Of a stretch of DNA of 45,729 bases, positions 26,576-35,594 are shown in pieces. The stretch is from Gammaproteobacteria bacterium. Lineage in GTDB: Bacteria > Pseudomonadota > Gammaproteobacteria > Pseudomonadales > Balneatricaceae. Each line of letters starts with the position of its first letter. Positions within the stretch are counted from its first letter, which is position 1. The notes under the pieces are model-generated. The model did no database searches and was not told the origin of the DNA. It worked only from the letters and a program-made list of their open reading frames with translations. The stretch lies in assembly GCA_030748435.1 (NCBI GenBank), contig JASMLZ010000082.1:1-45729 (forward strand). The letters run 5' to 3'. The position numbers and the translations under genes were made by a program.

Positions 26576-27544
26576 TTAAACTTTTATCAAAGCACGGGCC
26601 AGTACTTGTGGGTCCGCATTGCCTCCGGATAACACCACCATAGTGGTTTTGTCCCGGGTAGGTAACAGCCCTGCTAGCAGGGCTGCCAAGCCCACGCAAC
26701 CACCTGGCTCGACCACCACTTTCAACTCCTGCATGCAAGTTGCCATGGCAGCCAGCACGTGTTCTTCACTCACTGCCAACCCACCTTGTAAATGCTCTTG
26801 CATTATAGGAAAGGTAAGTTCACCTGGCATGGGTGTGACGATGGCATCGCATAGGCTGGGTTGTGCCGTCAGGTTGCTTAGGCGTTTGCCTGCGTCTAAA
26901 GAGCGTATAGTGTCATCGTAGTGTTCTGGTTCTGCTACCCAGAGATGGGCAGCAGAAAAATGCTCATGTATAGCTATGGCTGTGCCAGAAACCAAGCCGC
27001 CACCACCGCAAGGTGTAATAACCTGATCAGGTACCAGACCAAGAGCTTGCAACTGCTGGCTAGCTTCCAGCCCCACTGTGCCCTGTCCAGCAATAATATC
27101 GCGATCGTCATAGGGTTTGACCAGAGCGAGATTACGTTCTTGCGCCAGAGCATGGCCTATGTCTTCCCGACTTTGGGTATAACGATCATACAATATCACT
27201 TCACCACCCAGAGCCCTGGTATTGTTTATTTTTATACTGGGTGAGTCGGTTGGCATAATAATAGTGGCCTGCATATTAAACATAGAAGCGGCTAGTGCCA
27301 CACCTTGTGCATGGTTGCCGGAAGAATAGGCAACTATCCCGGTGACACCTTGCTGGGCTAATTGGCTAAGCTTGTTGTATGCGCCACGAAATTTGAAAGA
27401 ACCGGTGCGTTGCAGTGCCTCTACTTTAAACAGTACACGCCCTTCAAGGGACTGGTTAAGACTGTTTGATTCTAATAACGGGGTACGAGTTGCTATGCCT
27501 TTTAGACGTTGATAGGCGTCGGCAATATGAGCGTAGGTAACCAT
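26576..27544 (-). CDS. threonine/serine dehydratase-like PLP enzyme
   Basis: A 322-residue fold type II PLP enzyme: the PLP lysine lies in TGSFKFRGAYNK (K in the second position of the KFRG block), SSGNHAQGVA binds the PLP/substrate carboxylate and the tetraglycine loop PCGGGGLVSG binds phosphate. It has no regulatory ACT domain, so it belongs to the short catabolic threonine dehydratase, serine racemase or 3-hydroxyaspartate ammonia-lyase group; the exact substrate is not clear. The start at 27544 gives the family N-terminus (YAHIADAYQRLKGIATRTPLL); the longer frame upstream is not credible. Confidence 0.9.
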   Translation of the reverse strand: MVTYAHIADAYQRLKGIATRTPLLESNSLNQSLEGRVLFKVEALQRTGSFKFRGAYNKLSQLAQQGVTGIVAYSSGNHAQGVALAASMFNMQATIIMPTDSPSIKINNTRALGGEVILYDRYTQSREDIGHALAQERNLALVKPYDDRDIIAGQGTVGLEASQQLQALGLVPDQVITPCGGGGLVSGTAIAIHEHFSAAHLWVAEPEHYDDTIRSLDAGKRLSNLTAQPSLCDAIVTPMPGELTFPIMQEHLQGGLAVSEEHVLAAMATCMQELKVVVEPGGCVGLAALLAGLLPTRDKTTMVVLSGGNADPQVLARALIKV

Positions 27545-27689
27545 CTTGTGCCTATAAAAATAAACGCTTGGACAGCAGATTATAGTAATGACTTGGCCGT
27601 TTAGCCACACTTGCAAACAGGATTCGATATGGAACCAGCCACAGTATACTGTTAAACTGGGGAGTCTATTTAAATTCTGCCTTACAACC

Positions 27690-28037
27690 ATGTTCATAAC
27701 ACCCAAACGACCATTGCCCAAATTGCCAGACAAGCGGCAGCTAAAGCAGCAACTGCAGGCTGATGTTGACGCATTTCTAGCCTCGGGAGGTAAGGTGACA
27801 GAAGTGCCCAAAGGGCATAGCGGTATCGCTATGGATGGATTTAATCGTTATCCGGTAGGCATCAGTAATGGAGGTCAGCAGCGTACTCTGGTGCCTGATG
27901 TGGTAGCCAGTATTGAACAACGTAGGCAGGCCAAAAAAACCCCTAAGCCGGAGCCTTTGAAAACACAACGACAGGCGCGCAAGAAATGGATTTATGATGA
28001 CTTTGGGGAGCCTCTGCGCTGGGTGTGGGCAGAATAG
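27690..28037 (+). CDS. small conserved-looking protein of unknown function
   Basis: A 115-residue basic protein with a proline-rich start, a coiled helix (KRQLKQQLQADVDAFLASGG), the segment GGKVTEVPKGHSGIA and a basic tail ending in WIYDDFGEPLRWVWAE. The FLxxGGKVxxVP block resembles a motif I recall from small gammaproteobacterial proteins such as SutA, but the rest does not match, so no function is claimed. I start it at ATG 27690; the frame is open further upstream into the divergent region. Confidence 0.65.
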   Translation: MFITPKRPLPKLPDKRQLKQQLQADVDAFLASGGKVTEVPKGHSGIAMDGFNRYPVGISNGGQQRTLVPDVVASIEQRRQAKKTPKPEPLKTQRQARKKWIYDDFGEPLRWVWAE

Positions 28038-28050
28038 TTTTAATGAGAAC

Positions 28051-28080
28051 TTGCACGATGGTTATGTTGTCTTGTGATAG
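28051..28080. repeat. second copy of the 30-bp element upstream of the response regulator
   Basis: Starts TTGCACGATGGTTAT and continues with GTCTTGTGA; 27 of 30 bases match 25887-25916. It lies 166 bp before the response-regulator ATG, while the first copy lies 146 bp before the glycine-zipper ATG, on the same strand. The inverted partner arm of copy one is absent here. Confidence 0.6.
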
Positions 28081-28216
28081 CATTGGATAGAGTCGCATTA
28101 GATATTTGTCTATAATCACAGGCTGCGGGATGTTCCTGTGCAGTGTTCTGCTATAGGCTGTGCAGCAGTTTTTTTGAGTTTTAGCTCTCTGTGCCAAGGC
28201 CACAACTGAGGTTACC

Positions 28217-28861
28217 ATGAAGTTATTAGTTGCCGATGATCACCCCTTATTCCGTAGCGCCCTAGTGCATACACTTGCCAAGGCCAAGCCGGGTTGCGAT
28301 ATTTGTGAAGTTGGCAGCTTGTCGGAATTATTAAGTCAGCTTAAACATGACGATGATGTTGATTTGCTGTTGCTAGATTTACATATTCCTGAAGCCTTTG
28401 GTTTTACTGGCTTGATCCAGGTGCTGGAACATTATGAACATATTCCTGTGTTGGTGGTATCTGGTAATGATAATGCGGATGTAATTCATCAAGCCATGTT
28501 ACTGGGGGCGAGTGGTTTTCTGGTTAAGTCGGCGGCTAATGAAGATATTGTGCAAGCGGTGAACGCCGTGTTGGCGGGCCAGAATTGGTTGCCAACAGAC
28601 TTGCCACCACCTTCTACAGTACCTAGTGAGGCATTGCCGGCTGAGCGTATAGCTGCCTTGACCCCGCAACAACTGCGGGTGCTCACGATGGTGAGCGAAG
28701 GCTTATATAATAAGCAGATTGCCGATGAACTGCATGTTACTGACGCTACAGTGCGCGCCCATGTGACAGAAATTTTTCGCAAACTGGGCGTGACCAATCG
28801 TACCCAAGCGGTGATCTTATTTAGCCGCTTCCAGCTTGAAAATCCACAACATCAAGTTTAG
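28217..28861 (+). CDS. LuxR-type response regulator, CrbR/ErdR-like
   Basis: A 214-residue two-domain regulator: receiver (acidic pair D7-D8, phospho-acceptor D54 in LLLLDLHIPE, lysine in FLVKSA) and a LuxR/NarL helix-turn-helix at the C-terminus (LTPQQLRVLTMVSEGLYNKQIA in part). It converges on the symporter-histidine kinase gene, the arrangement of CrbR with CrbS or ErdR with MxtR, which control acetyl-CoA synthetase genes in Vibrio and Pseudomonas. Partner and targets are inferred from family and neighbours. Confidence 0.9.
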   Translation: MKLLVADDHPLFRSALVHTLAKAKPGCDICEVGSLSELLSQLKHDDDVDLLLLDLHIPEAFGFTGLIQVLEHYEHIPVLVVSGNDNADVIHQAMLLGASGFLVKSAANEDIVQAVNAVLAGQNWLPTDLPPPSTVPSEALPAERIAALTPQQLRVLTMVSEGLYNKQIADELHVTDATVRAHVTEIFRKLGVTNRTQAVILFSRFQLENPQHQV

Positions 28862-29020
28862 AGTCGAGCACACTAGAACAGCCCCCTGCGGGTGAGTGGT
28901 TCGGTGTCCCTTGACAGCGTTGCGCCTTTTGCCAAGGGAATCACTATTAGCGGCAAGACGCGCCTTGCCAGGAACGCTGAACCCTCTTATTGAACTCGAC
29001 AAACTAATCTAGCTGGTGTA
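28862..29020. repeat. palindromic repeat between the convergent two-component genes
   Basis: A 159-bp gap with nested inverted repeats: GTCGAG/CTCGAC at the ends, CAGCGTT/AACGCTG inside, and a GGCAAG-ACGCGC-CTTGCC hairpin. Read on the minus strand it shares CTAGTACACCAGC, then TTCCCTTG, GCAACGC and GGGACACC in the same order with the hemA upstream repeat, but with an insertion of about 14 bp between them. Confidence 0.5.
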
Positions 29021-32000
29021 CTAGTTAGGGGTGTTATTGACCTTTATATATTTGCTTATCATTTTGCGCAATACGGCTGGGCGCAGAGGCTTGTGCATCA
29101 AGCCAAAGCCGGCCTCCCGTACTTCCTTTTTCATGGCGTTAGTACGGTCGGCGGTGATGATAATGGCGGCTAACTTATGTCCCATATATTGGCGTATTTG
29201 ATGCACCGCTGTGGTGCCCAGTAAACCACCATCCAAATGATAGTCTGCCAGTATTAATTGGGGCTGTTGATGGTGCGCAAGCTGGTCCAGTATTGCTATA
29301 GCTTGGGCAGCGCTGGTGGCAGTATGGACCCTGCATCCCCACTGCGACAATAAGGCTGTCATGCCTTCTAAAATGCTGGTGTCATTATCAATTACCAGCA
29401 GGCGGGTATGCTGCAGCGAATTGTGCGCTATAACATCCGGCCCAGGTTGCAGTCGAGCCACAGCGTCGTTATTACCGATGGGTACGCGAATGGCAAACAT
29501 GGAACCTTTGCCCAGTACCGAATGTACCCGTATTGGGTGGCCAAGTGTATGTGCTGTGCGCTGGGCAATCGCCAATCCCAGGCCAATACCAGTGGTTTGA
29601 CTATGGGCACCTGTTTCAATGCGTTGGAACTCTTCAAAAATATCTTCCAAACGCTCTTGCGGTACCCCGTAGCCTGTGTCCCATACCTGTATTTCCATGG
29701 CGTCAGTATGGCGCCTACAGCCCAATAAAACCCGCCCATGATCAGTATAGCGAATGGCGTTGGTAAGGAAGTTTTGTAGTACGCGGCGCAGCATAATAGG
29801 GTCGGTGTAAAGTGTTGCCTGACTGCTTACCTGATGGAAGCCCAAAGGTTTTTCAGCACATAAAGCTTCGAACTCCTGATTGAGTACCTTAAGCAGATCA
29901 GCTACGCAAAAATGTTGCCGGCGTGGCTTCAGGTTGCCAGCGTCCAACTTGGATATTTCAATCAGTGACCTGATCAGTTCTTCAGCACTGCTAAGGGAGC
30001 TTTCCAAATTAGCTGACAACTGGCCTAGTTGCGCATCTGTCAGCAATTCCTGTTGGCGTTCTGCTATAGCACTGGCAAACAGTTTAGCCGCATTTAGTGG
30101 CTGCATAAGGTCATGACTGGCGGCGGCCAGAAAGCGAGTTTTGCCCTCATGGATAGCCTCTGCTTTGGCCTTGGCAGCGGTTAATTCCTGATTCACTTGT
30201 TCTAGTGTTTCAGTGCGCTCTATGACGCGCTTTTCCAGTGTTTCATTGGCCTGTTGTAACTGTTTTTCTCGTTCCTTCAGAGCTGTTTCAGCTTGATGGT
30301 ATTCAGTAATATCTGAATAGGTATTGACGTAACCTCCACCGGGCATAGTATGGCCATGGACTTCAATCACTGTGCCATCAGTGCGGTAACGAATGCTACG
30401 ATGCTGTTCGCCCCGCATAATCATGGCAGCACGCTGTTTGACGATCTGTTCGGGGTCAAGTTCGCCATATTCACCTTGCTGGGCGCTGATACGTATAATA
30501 TCTTGCACTGGTGTGCCCACAGCGATTATATCTTCGGGCAAATCAAACATGGCCAGATAGCGTTGGTTCCACATTTCCAGTTTATGGTTTTTGTCTATTA
30601 CTGTGATGCCTTGACTGACATTATCAATAGTAGCTTGTAATAAACTGCGATTGAAGGTGACGGCTTTGGTGGCCTCATCAACGATGGATACCACGTCTCC
30701 AAGCTGGACAGATTTGCCCCCTAAACTGGACTGCACAATAATGCGGGCTGAGGAAGCACCGATAATACCGGCCAAAGTTCGTTCAGTATGCCTTAGCAAC
30801 TCCGGGTTGACAGCAGCGTCGCGTTTTAAATCCAGATCGGGATAGCGTATGGCCAGTTGATTAATCGATTCCATGGTATAGCGGTAGCCCAGAAAACGCT
30901 CTAACAGAGCCTGTACATCGGCGACGGTATTGTGTGCCTGAATACTGCGGCTTGCCATGAGGGTGGGATGGGCATCAACATTAATAAAATTATCTGCCTG
31001 CATACGGTCAATCAGTCGTGGCCGGTTAACCATAGAAACCAGTATATACAGGGTAATATTGAGGCTAAGGCTGATTATTGTTGCGTGTGATATGGGGTCC
31101 AAATCGAGACCAAAGAGGGCCGTTGGGCGCAGCCAACTGATGCCAAATGGGCCTGTGTTGATAATGTCGCCTGAGTAGTGGAAGAGGCCGGTTAAATTGG
31201 GTAGCAGAATACAATAGGCCCAAATAAAAAAACCGCCAGCCAGACCCGCCGTGGCGCCGCGCACATGACCACGCCGCCAATATAGGCCAATAAGCAAAGG
31301 GGGGGCAAATTGTGCCACCGCGACAAAGGCCGCCAAGCCAATGGATACCAGCGTGGTGCCCTGATCAATTAACAGATAATAGCCATAAGACAATAATAAA
31401 ATGGCAAATATGGTGAGTCTTCGCAGATTAAGCAGTAAGCGGCCCAGCTCACGATTCTGTGAGACATCGATGGCTTTTACATGCAAGATAAAGGGCATGA
31501 TAATGTCATTGGTAATCATGGTGCTAATGGCCACGGTAGAAATGGCTGCCATGCTCATGGCTGCAGAAATACCACCAATATAGGCAAATACGGCCAAGTT
31601 GTTTTGCCCTTTAGCCAAAGGCATTAGCAGGGAGTAGATATCAGCATTAATACCGGTATGGCTCAGGGTAAGATGCCCAGCCCAGGCAATGGGCACCATA
31701 AACACACAAAACAATGTCATATAAAGGGGAAACAGCCACCGTGCCGTGTGTAGATGGTCTGGATTGTTATTTTCTACTACGGTTACGTGAAATTGACGGG
31801 GCAGGCAAATAATGGCAGTAAAACCAAGTAAAACCTCCACTAAAAAGCTGGTGCGCCAGGGAGAGAAATCCGTTAGGCCCGGGTGCTCAGCCAAGCGCAC
31901 CTGGCCAATAATGTCGAAGAAACCATCATTAATAAAATATACAGCAAAGATGCCAACCGCCAAAAAAGCCGTGAGCTTCAACATGGATTCCAGAGCAATA

Positions 32001-32584
32001 GCCAAAATCATGCCCGGATTGTGGGCTGAGGTGTCTACCCGGCGAGCGCCAAATAAGATACTGAACACACCAATTAACAGGGCAATAATCAGTACTGACA
32101 GGTTGGCCTGTCTCATCTCAGCCAAGGGGCTGTTACTGAGTACGGCAAAACTTAAATCAATGGCTTTTAGTTGCAAGGCAATATAGGGCAGTAAACCCAG
32201 CGTCGCCATGAGGGTAACCAGAACGGCTAAACGGCGGCTTTTGCCGTGTCGTGAAGAAATAAAGTCAGCAATAGTGCTGATATTCTCACGTTTGGCGATC
32301 ACCACAATCTTGTAAAGAACCCGGTGTCCAAAGAGGAAAAAGACTATCGGGCCAATATAGGGTGCGATAAAGTCCCACCCGCTTGTGGAAGCCCGGCCTA
32401 CGGAACCATAAAAGGTCCATGAGGTGAGAAAAATACCTAGCGAAAGGCTATAAATAATGGCTTGGGCATGCTGAAAGCGCGGGCTATTGCGGCCGGATAA
32501 ATGACGGTCTCCCTGGGTGGCTACGACCAACAGGACAATAAAATAAGCCAGTGAGATGAACAGAAGTGACCAGCTGCCGATCAT
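29021..32584 (-). CDS. hybrid sensor kinase with SLC5 symporter domain, CrbS/MxtR-like
   Basis: A 1187-residue protein. Residues 1 to about 520 form a sodium/solute-symporter-like (SLC5) membrane domain of about 13 helices; a PAS domain (IDNVSQGITVIDKNHKLEMWN in part) lies around residues 640-760, then a coiled coil, the HisKA box with H824 in ASHDLMQPLNA, a HATPase domain (GIGLGLAIAQR) and a C-terminal receiver with the aspartate in ILADYHLDG. This order is that of CrbS, MxtR and CbrA-related kinases. It faces the LuxR-type regulator tail to tail and is divergent from the acyl-CoA synthetase operon. Confidence 0.93.
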   Translation of the reverse strand: MIGSWSLLFISLAYFIVLLVVATQGDRHLSGRNSPRFQHAQAIIYSLSLGIFLTSWTFYGSVGRASTSGWDFIAPYIGPIVFFLFGHRVLYKIVVIAKRENISTIADFISSRHGKSRRLAVLVTLMATLGLLPYIALQLKAIDLSFAVLSNSPLAEMRQANLSVLIIALLIGVFSILFGARRVDTSAHNPGMILAIALESMLKLTAFLAVGIFAVYFINDGFFDIIGQVRLAEHPGLTDFSPWRTSFLVEVLLGFTAIICLPRQFHVTVVENNNPDHLHTARWLFPLYMTLFCVFMVPIAWAGHLTLSHTGINADIYSLLMPLAKGQNNLAVFAYIGGISAAMSMAAISTVAISTMITNDIIMPFILHVKAIDVSQNRELGRLLLNLRRLTIFAILLLSYGYYLLIDQGTTLVSIGLAAFVAVAQFAPPLLIGLYWRRGHVRGATAGLAGGFFIWAYCILLPNLTGLFHYSGDIINTGPFGISWLRPTALFGLDLDPISHATIISLSLNITLYILVSMVNRPRLIDRMQADNFINVDAHPTLMASRSIQAHNTVADVQALLERFLGYRYTMESINQLAIRYPDLDLKRDAAVNPELLRHTERTLAGIIGASSARIIVQSSLGGKSVQLGDVVSIVDEATKAVTFNRSLLQATIDNVSQGITVIDKNHKLEMWNQRYLAMFDLPEDIIAVGTPVQDIIRISAQQGEYGELDPEQIVKQRAAMIMRGEQHRSIRYRTDGTVIEVHGHTMPGGGYVNTYSDITEYHQAETALKEREKQLQQANETLEKRVIERTETLEQVNQELTAAKAKAEAIHEGKTRFLAAASHDLMQPLNAAKLFASAIAERQQELLTDAQLGQLSANLESSLSSAEELIRSLIEISKLDAGNLKPRRQHFCVADLLKVLNQEFEALCAEKPLGFHQVSSQATLYTDPIMLRRVLQNFLTNAIRYTDHGRVLLGCRRHTDAMEIQVWDTGYGVPQERLEDIFEEFQRIETGAHSQTTGIGLGLAIAQRTAHTLGHPIRVHSVLGKGSMFAIRVPIGNNDAVARLQPGPDVIAHNSLQHTRLLVIDNDTSILEGMTALLSQWGCRVHTATSAAQAIAILDQLAHHQQPQLILADYHLDGGLLGTTAVHQIRQYMGHKLAAIIITADRTNAMKKEVREAGFGLMHKPLRPAVLRKMISKYIKVNNTPN

Positions 32585-32788
32585 AAATCGATCCTTATTC
32601 TTATATCAGGGTGCAAGGGTTACATAAAGCCGCGCCCATGTCATCCTAAATAGACACTAGACAAAAGTCGTACCTACATATATCTAATGGTTCGTCGTTT
32701 GTTAGCCGCTTACTCTATAAGCAAGAATAATAAATCAACATATTTGCTGGGGTCGAATATCTGCCCCATGCTGCATGTGGAGCAAAAC

Positions 32789-34759
32789 ATGGCTGCTAGT
32801 GAAATAAGCCAGCCCTATCCTGGGCCTGGGCTGGATACCTTTCCTAAATTATTACTGCATAATGCGCGCATGTTTCCTGACAAGGATGCCATGCGTGAGA
32901 AAGAATTTGGTATCTGGCAATCCTGGACTTGGCAAGCTGTTGCTGATGAAATTGAGCGCTTTACTCTAGGTCTGCGGGAGCGTGGTCTTGAGGCTGGTGA
33001 CAAGGTGCTTATCATTGGCGGCAATCGCCCGCGTATGTACTGGTCTATGGTGGCGGCACAGGTATTGGGTGCTATTCCGGTACCTACCTATAAAGATTCC
33101 GTAGCAGAAGAAATGCAATATGTGATCGAGCACTCCGAGGCACGTTTTGTTATTGCTGAAGATCAAGAGCAGGTTGATAAGGTACTGGAAGTACAGCATC
33201 GCTGTCCGATGGTGGAATTGGTTATCTATGATGATCCCCGCGGCTTGAAGACCTACGATGCTAGTACTGCCGTTGATTTTGAGGTGGTGCAACAGCAGGG
33301 AGCCGAAGTCCGCAGCAGCCAACCTGAACTGTTTAAGACATTGTGCACGCAGGGTAAGGGAGAGGATATTTCTATTATTCTCTATACCTCTGGCACTACC
33401 GGGCAGCCGAAAGGGGTTGTGTTGACCTTTGACAATGTTTTGATTACCGCTTATCAGGCCGCTCTGAGGGACGGTCTAAGCGAAAATGAAGAAAATTTAT
33501 GCTATTTACCTATTGCCTGGGTAGGTGATCATATATTTGTGGCTCAGTCCTATTGCATGGGCTTCTGCATGAACTGCCCGGAAAGCGAAGCAACAGTGAT
33601 GGCCGATATGCGGGAAATCGGCCCCACCTACTATTTTGCTCCACCGCGGGTATTTGAAAGTCTGTTAACCAATGTACAGATTCGCATGCAGGATGCCGCG
33701 CCCTTCAAGCGCAAGATGTATAACTATTTTATGGATGTTGCCAAGCAAGTGGGTATTCCACTACTGGAAGGCAAGCCTGTGGCTATGCTGGATCGTTGCA
33801 AATATGCCATGGGTAAGGCGTTGATTTATGGGCCTCTTAAAGATGCCTTGGGCTTGGGTCGTGTAAGCTTGGCTTGGACCGCTGGTGAAGCCATTGGCGG
33901 AGAGATTTTTGATTTCTATCGTGCTTTGGGTATCAATATCAAGCAACTGTATGGACAAACGGAGTCCTCGGTATTTATCACTGCCCAGCCCGATGGCGAG
34001 GTATATCCAGAAACTGTGGGACGCCCGAGTTCCGGGGTTGAGTTGCGCATTGCTGATAGTGGCGAGGTAATGTATCGAAGTCCTGGCGCTTTCCACAGCT
34101 ACTATAAGAACCCTGAATCGACAGCGGCAACTAAAACCGCAGATGGTTGGGTGCATACCGGTGATGCCGGTTTTATCACCGCCCAAGGGCACTTGCGGAT
34201 TATTGATCGGGCCAAGGATGTGGGCAAGTTTAGTAGCGGTCAACTGTTTGCTCCCAAGTATATTGAAAACAAGTTGAAATTTTTCCCTCATATTCAAGAA
34301 GCCGTCACCTTTGGTGATGGTCGCGATAGTTGTACGGCCTTTATCAATATCGATCTGGGTGCCGTAGGTAATTGGGCTGAGCGCAATAATGTGGCCTATG
34401 CTTCCTATCAGGAACTGGCGGCCAATGCAGAAGTGTATGCCATGGTGCAAGCCAGCGTAGAAGAGGTTAATGAGTCCTTGTTAAGCGATGAGATGCTGGC
34501 GCATTCGCAGATCTCCCGGTTCCTGATTTTGCATAAAGAGCTGGATGCTGATGATGGTGAGCTAACCCGTACCAAGAAGGTGCGCCGGGCACTTATTAAT
34601 GACCGTTATAGCATCCTTATTGATGCCCTTTATAACGGTGCAGAGCAGTGTTTTATCGAAACCGAAGTGGCTTTTGAAGATGGTCGCGTGGGCAAGATTG
34701 CTGGTGACATCAAGATTGCTGACGTAAAAACCTTTACTTCAATAGCCTCAGCCAGTTAA
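32789..34759 (+). CDS. AMP-forming acyl-CoA synthetase (FadD/long-chain type)
   Basis: A 656-residue adenylate-forming enzyme that activates a carboxylic acid to its CoA thioester. The P-loop reads YTSGTTGQPKGV, the second motif LYGQTESS, and the TGD and IDRAKD segments precede the C-terminal domain. I start it at ATG 32789, six bases after GGAG; two in-frame ATGs upstream would add 7 or 34 residues without a better site. It opens an operon with an ABC importer 18 bp further on. The substrate cannot be fixed by sequence; similar genes are called long-chain in other genomes. Confidence 0.9.
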   Translation: MAASEISQPYPGPGLDTFPKLLLHNARMFPDKDAMREKEFGIWQSWTWQAVADEIERFTLGLRERGLEAGDKVLIIGGNRPRMYWSMVAAQVLGAIPVPTYKDSVAEEMQYVIEHSEARFVIAEDQEQVDKVLEVQHRCPMVELVIYDDPRGLKTYDASTAVDFEVVQQQGAEVRSSQPELFKTLCTQGKGEDISIILYTSGTTGQPKGVVLTFDNVLITAYQAALRDGLSENEENLCYLPIAWVGDHIFVAQSYCMGFCMNCPESEATVMADMREIGPTYYFAPPRVFESLLTNVQIRMQDAAPFKRKMYNYFMDVAKQVGIPLLEGKPVAMLDRCKYAMGKALIYGPLKDALGLGRVSLAWTAGEAIGGEIFDFYRALGINIKQLYGQTESSVFITAQPDGEVYPETVGRPSSGVELRIADSGEVMYRSPGAFHSYYKNPESTAATKTADGWVHTGDAGFITAQGHLRIIDRAKDVGKFSSGQLFAPKYIENKLKFFPHIQEAVTFGDGRDSCTAFINIDLGAVGNWAERNNVAYASYQELAANAEVYAMVQASVEEVNESLLSDEMLAHSQISRFLILHKELDADDGELTRTKKVRRALINDRYSILIDALYNGAEQCFIETEVAFEDGRVGKIAGDIKIADVKTFTSIASAS

Positions 34760-34777
34760 GCCTTAAGTGAGTTAACC

Positions 34778-35584
34778 ATGTCTATACAGAATACGACAGC
34801 AGACCAGCAGCACAATCCAGCAGTGTTGCTAGATCTAAAACACATCAGCCTGTCCTTTGGGGGGGTAAAGGCGATAACCGATATCAGCTTTGACATTTAT
34901 GAGGGTGAGGTGCGCGCCATTATTGGTCCCAACGGTGCCGGCAAGAGTTCTATGCTGAATGTTATCAATGGTTTTTATCATCCTCAGCAAGGGGAAATCT
35001 GGTTTGATGGTAAGCACCGTCAGGCCATGAAACCCTATGAAATTGCCTATCAGGGTATTGCCCGGACGTTTCAGAATATTGCCTTGTTTAAGGGTATGAG
35101 TGTGTTGGATAACATCATGACTGGCCGTTTTACCCATATGAGTAAAAATTTGTTCTGGCAGGCCTTATGGAAAGGTCCTGCTGAACAGGAAGAAATTGCT
35201 AATCGTGAATTGGTAGAACATGTTATCGACTTTCTGGAAATTCAGGCCATTCGCAAAACGCCAGTAGGCCGCTTGCCTTATGGTTTGCAAAAGCGGGTTG
35301 AACTTGGTCGGGCCTTGGCAGCGCAGCCCAAATTGCTGTTACTGGATGAGCCCATGGCTGGCATGAACGTTGAAGAAAAAGAAGACATGTGTCGTTTTAT
35401 TTTGGACGTCAATGATACCTTCGGCACCACTATCGCCCTGATTGAACATGATATGGGGGTGGTGATGGATATTTCTGATCGTGTCGTGGTATTGGACTAT
35501 GGCCGCAAAATTGGTGACGGCAATCCAGATGATGTCCGCAATGACCAAACCGTAATCGATGCCTATCTAGGCGTGAGTCACTAA
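34778..35584 (+). CDS. ABC transporter ATP-binding protein (LivG type)
   Basis: A 268-residue ABC ATPase: Walker A GPNGAGKSS, signature LPYGLQKRVELGRAL, Walker B LLLLDEPMAGM with the catalytic glutamate, and the H-loop in LIEHDMGVVMD. The long insertion before the signature and the tail (YLGVSH) fit the LivG branch of the branched-chain/HAAT family. It is 18 bp after the acyl-CoA synthetase and 10 bp before the permease. Confidence 0.94.
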   Translation: MSIQNTTADQQHNPAVLLDLKHISLSFGGVKAITDISFDIYEGEVRAIIGPNGAGKSSMLNVINGFYHPQQGEIWFDGKHRQAMKPYEIAYQGIARTFQNIALFKGMSVLDNIMTGRFTHMSKNLFWQALWKGPAEQEEIANRELVEHVIDFLEIQAIRKTPVGRLPYGLQKRVELGRALAAQPKLLLLDEPMAGMNVEEKEDMCRFILDVNDTFGTTIALIEHDMGVVMDISDRVVVLDYGRKIGDGNPDDVRNDQTVIDAYLGVSH

Positions 35585-35594
35585 GGAGTCCAGA

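Noticed and set aside
27545-27811. N-terminal extension of the dehydratase
   Set aside because: The extension has no dehydratase-like sequence, and the ATG at 27544 fits the family start.
33761-34450. A 229-codon open frame opposite the acyl-CoA synthetase
   Set aside because: It is fully antisense to a conserved gene, and its sequence shows no recognisable domain.
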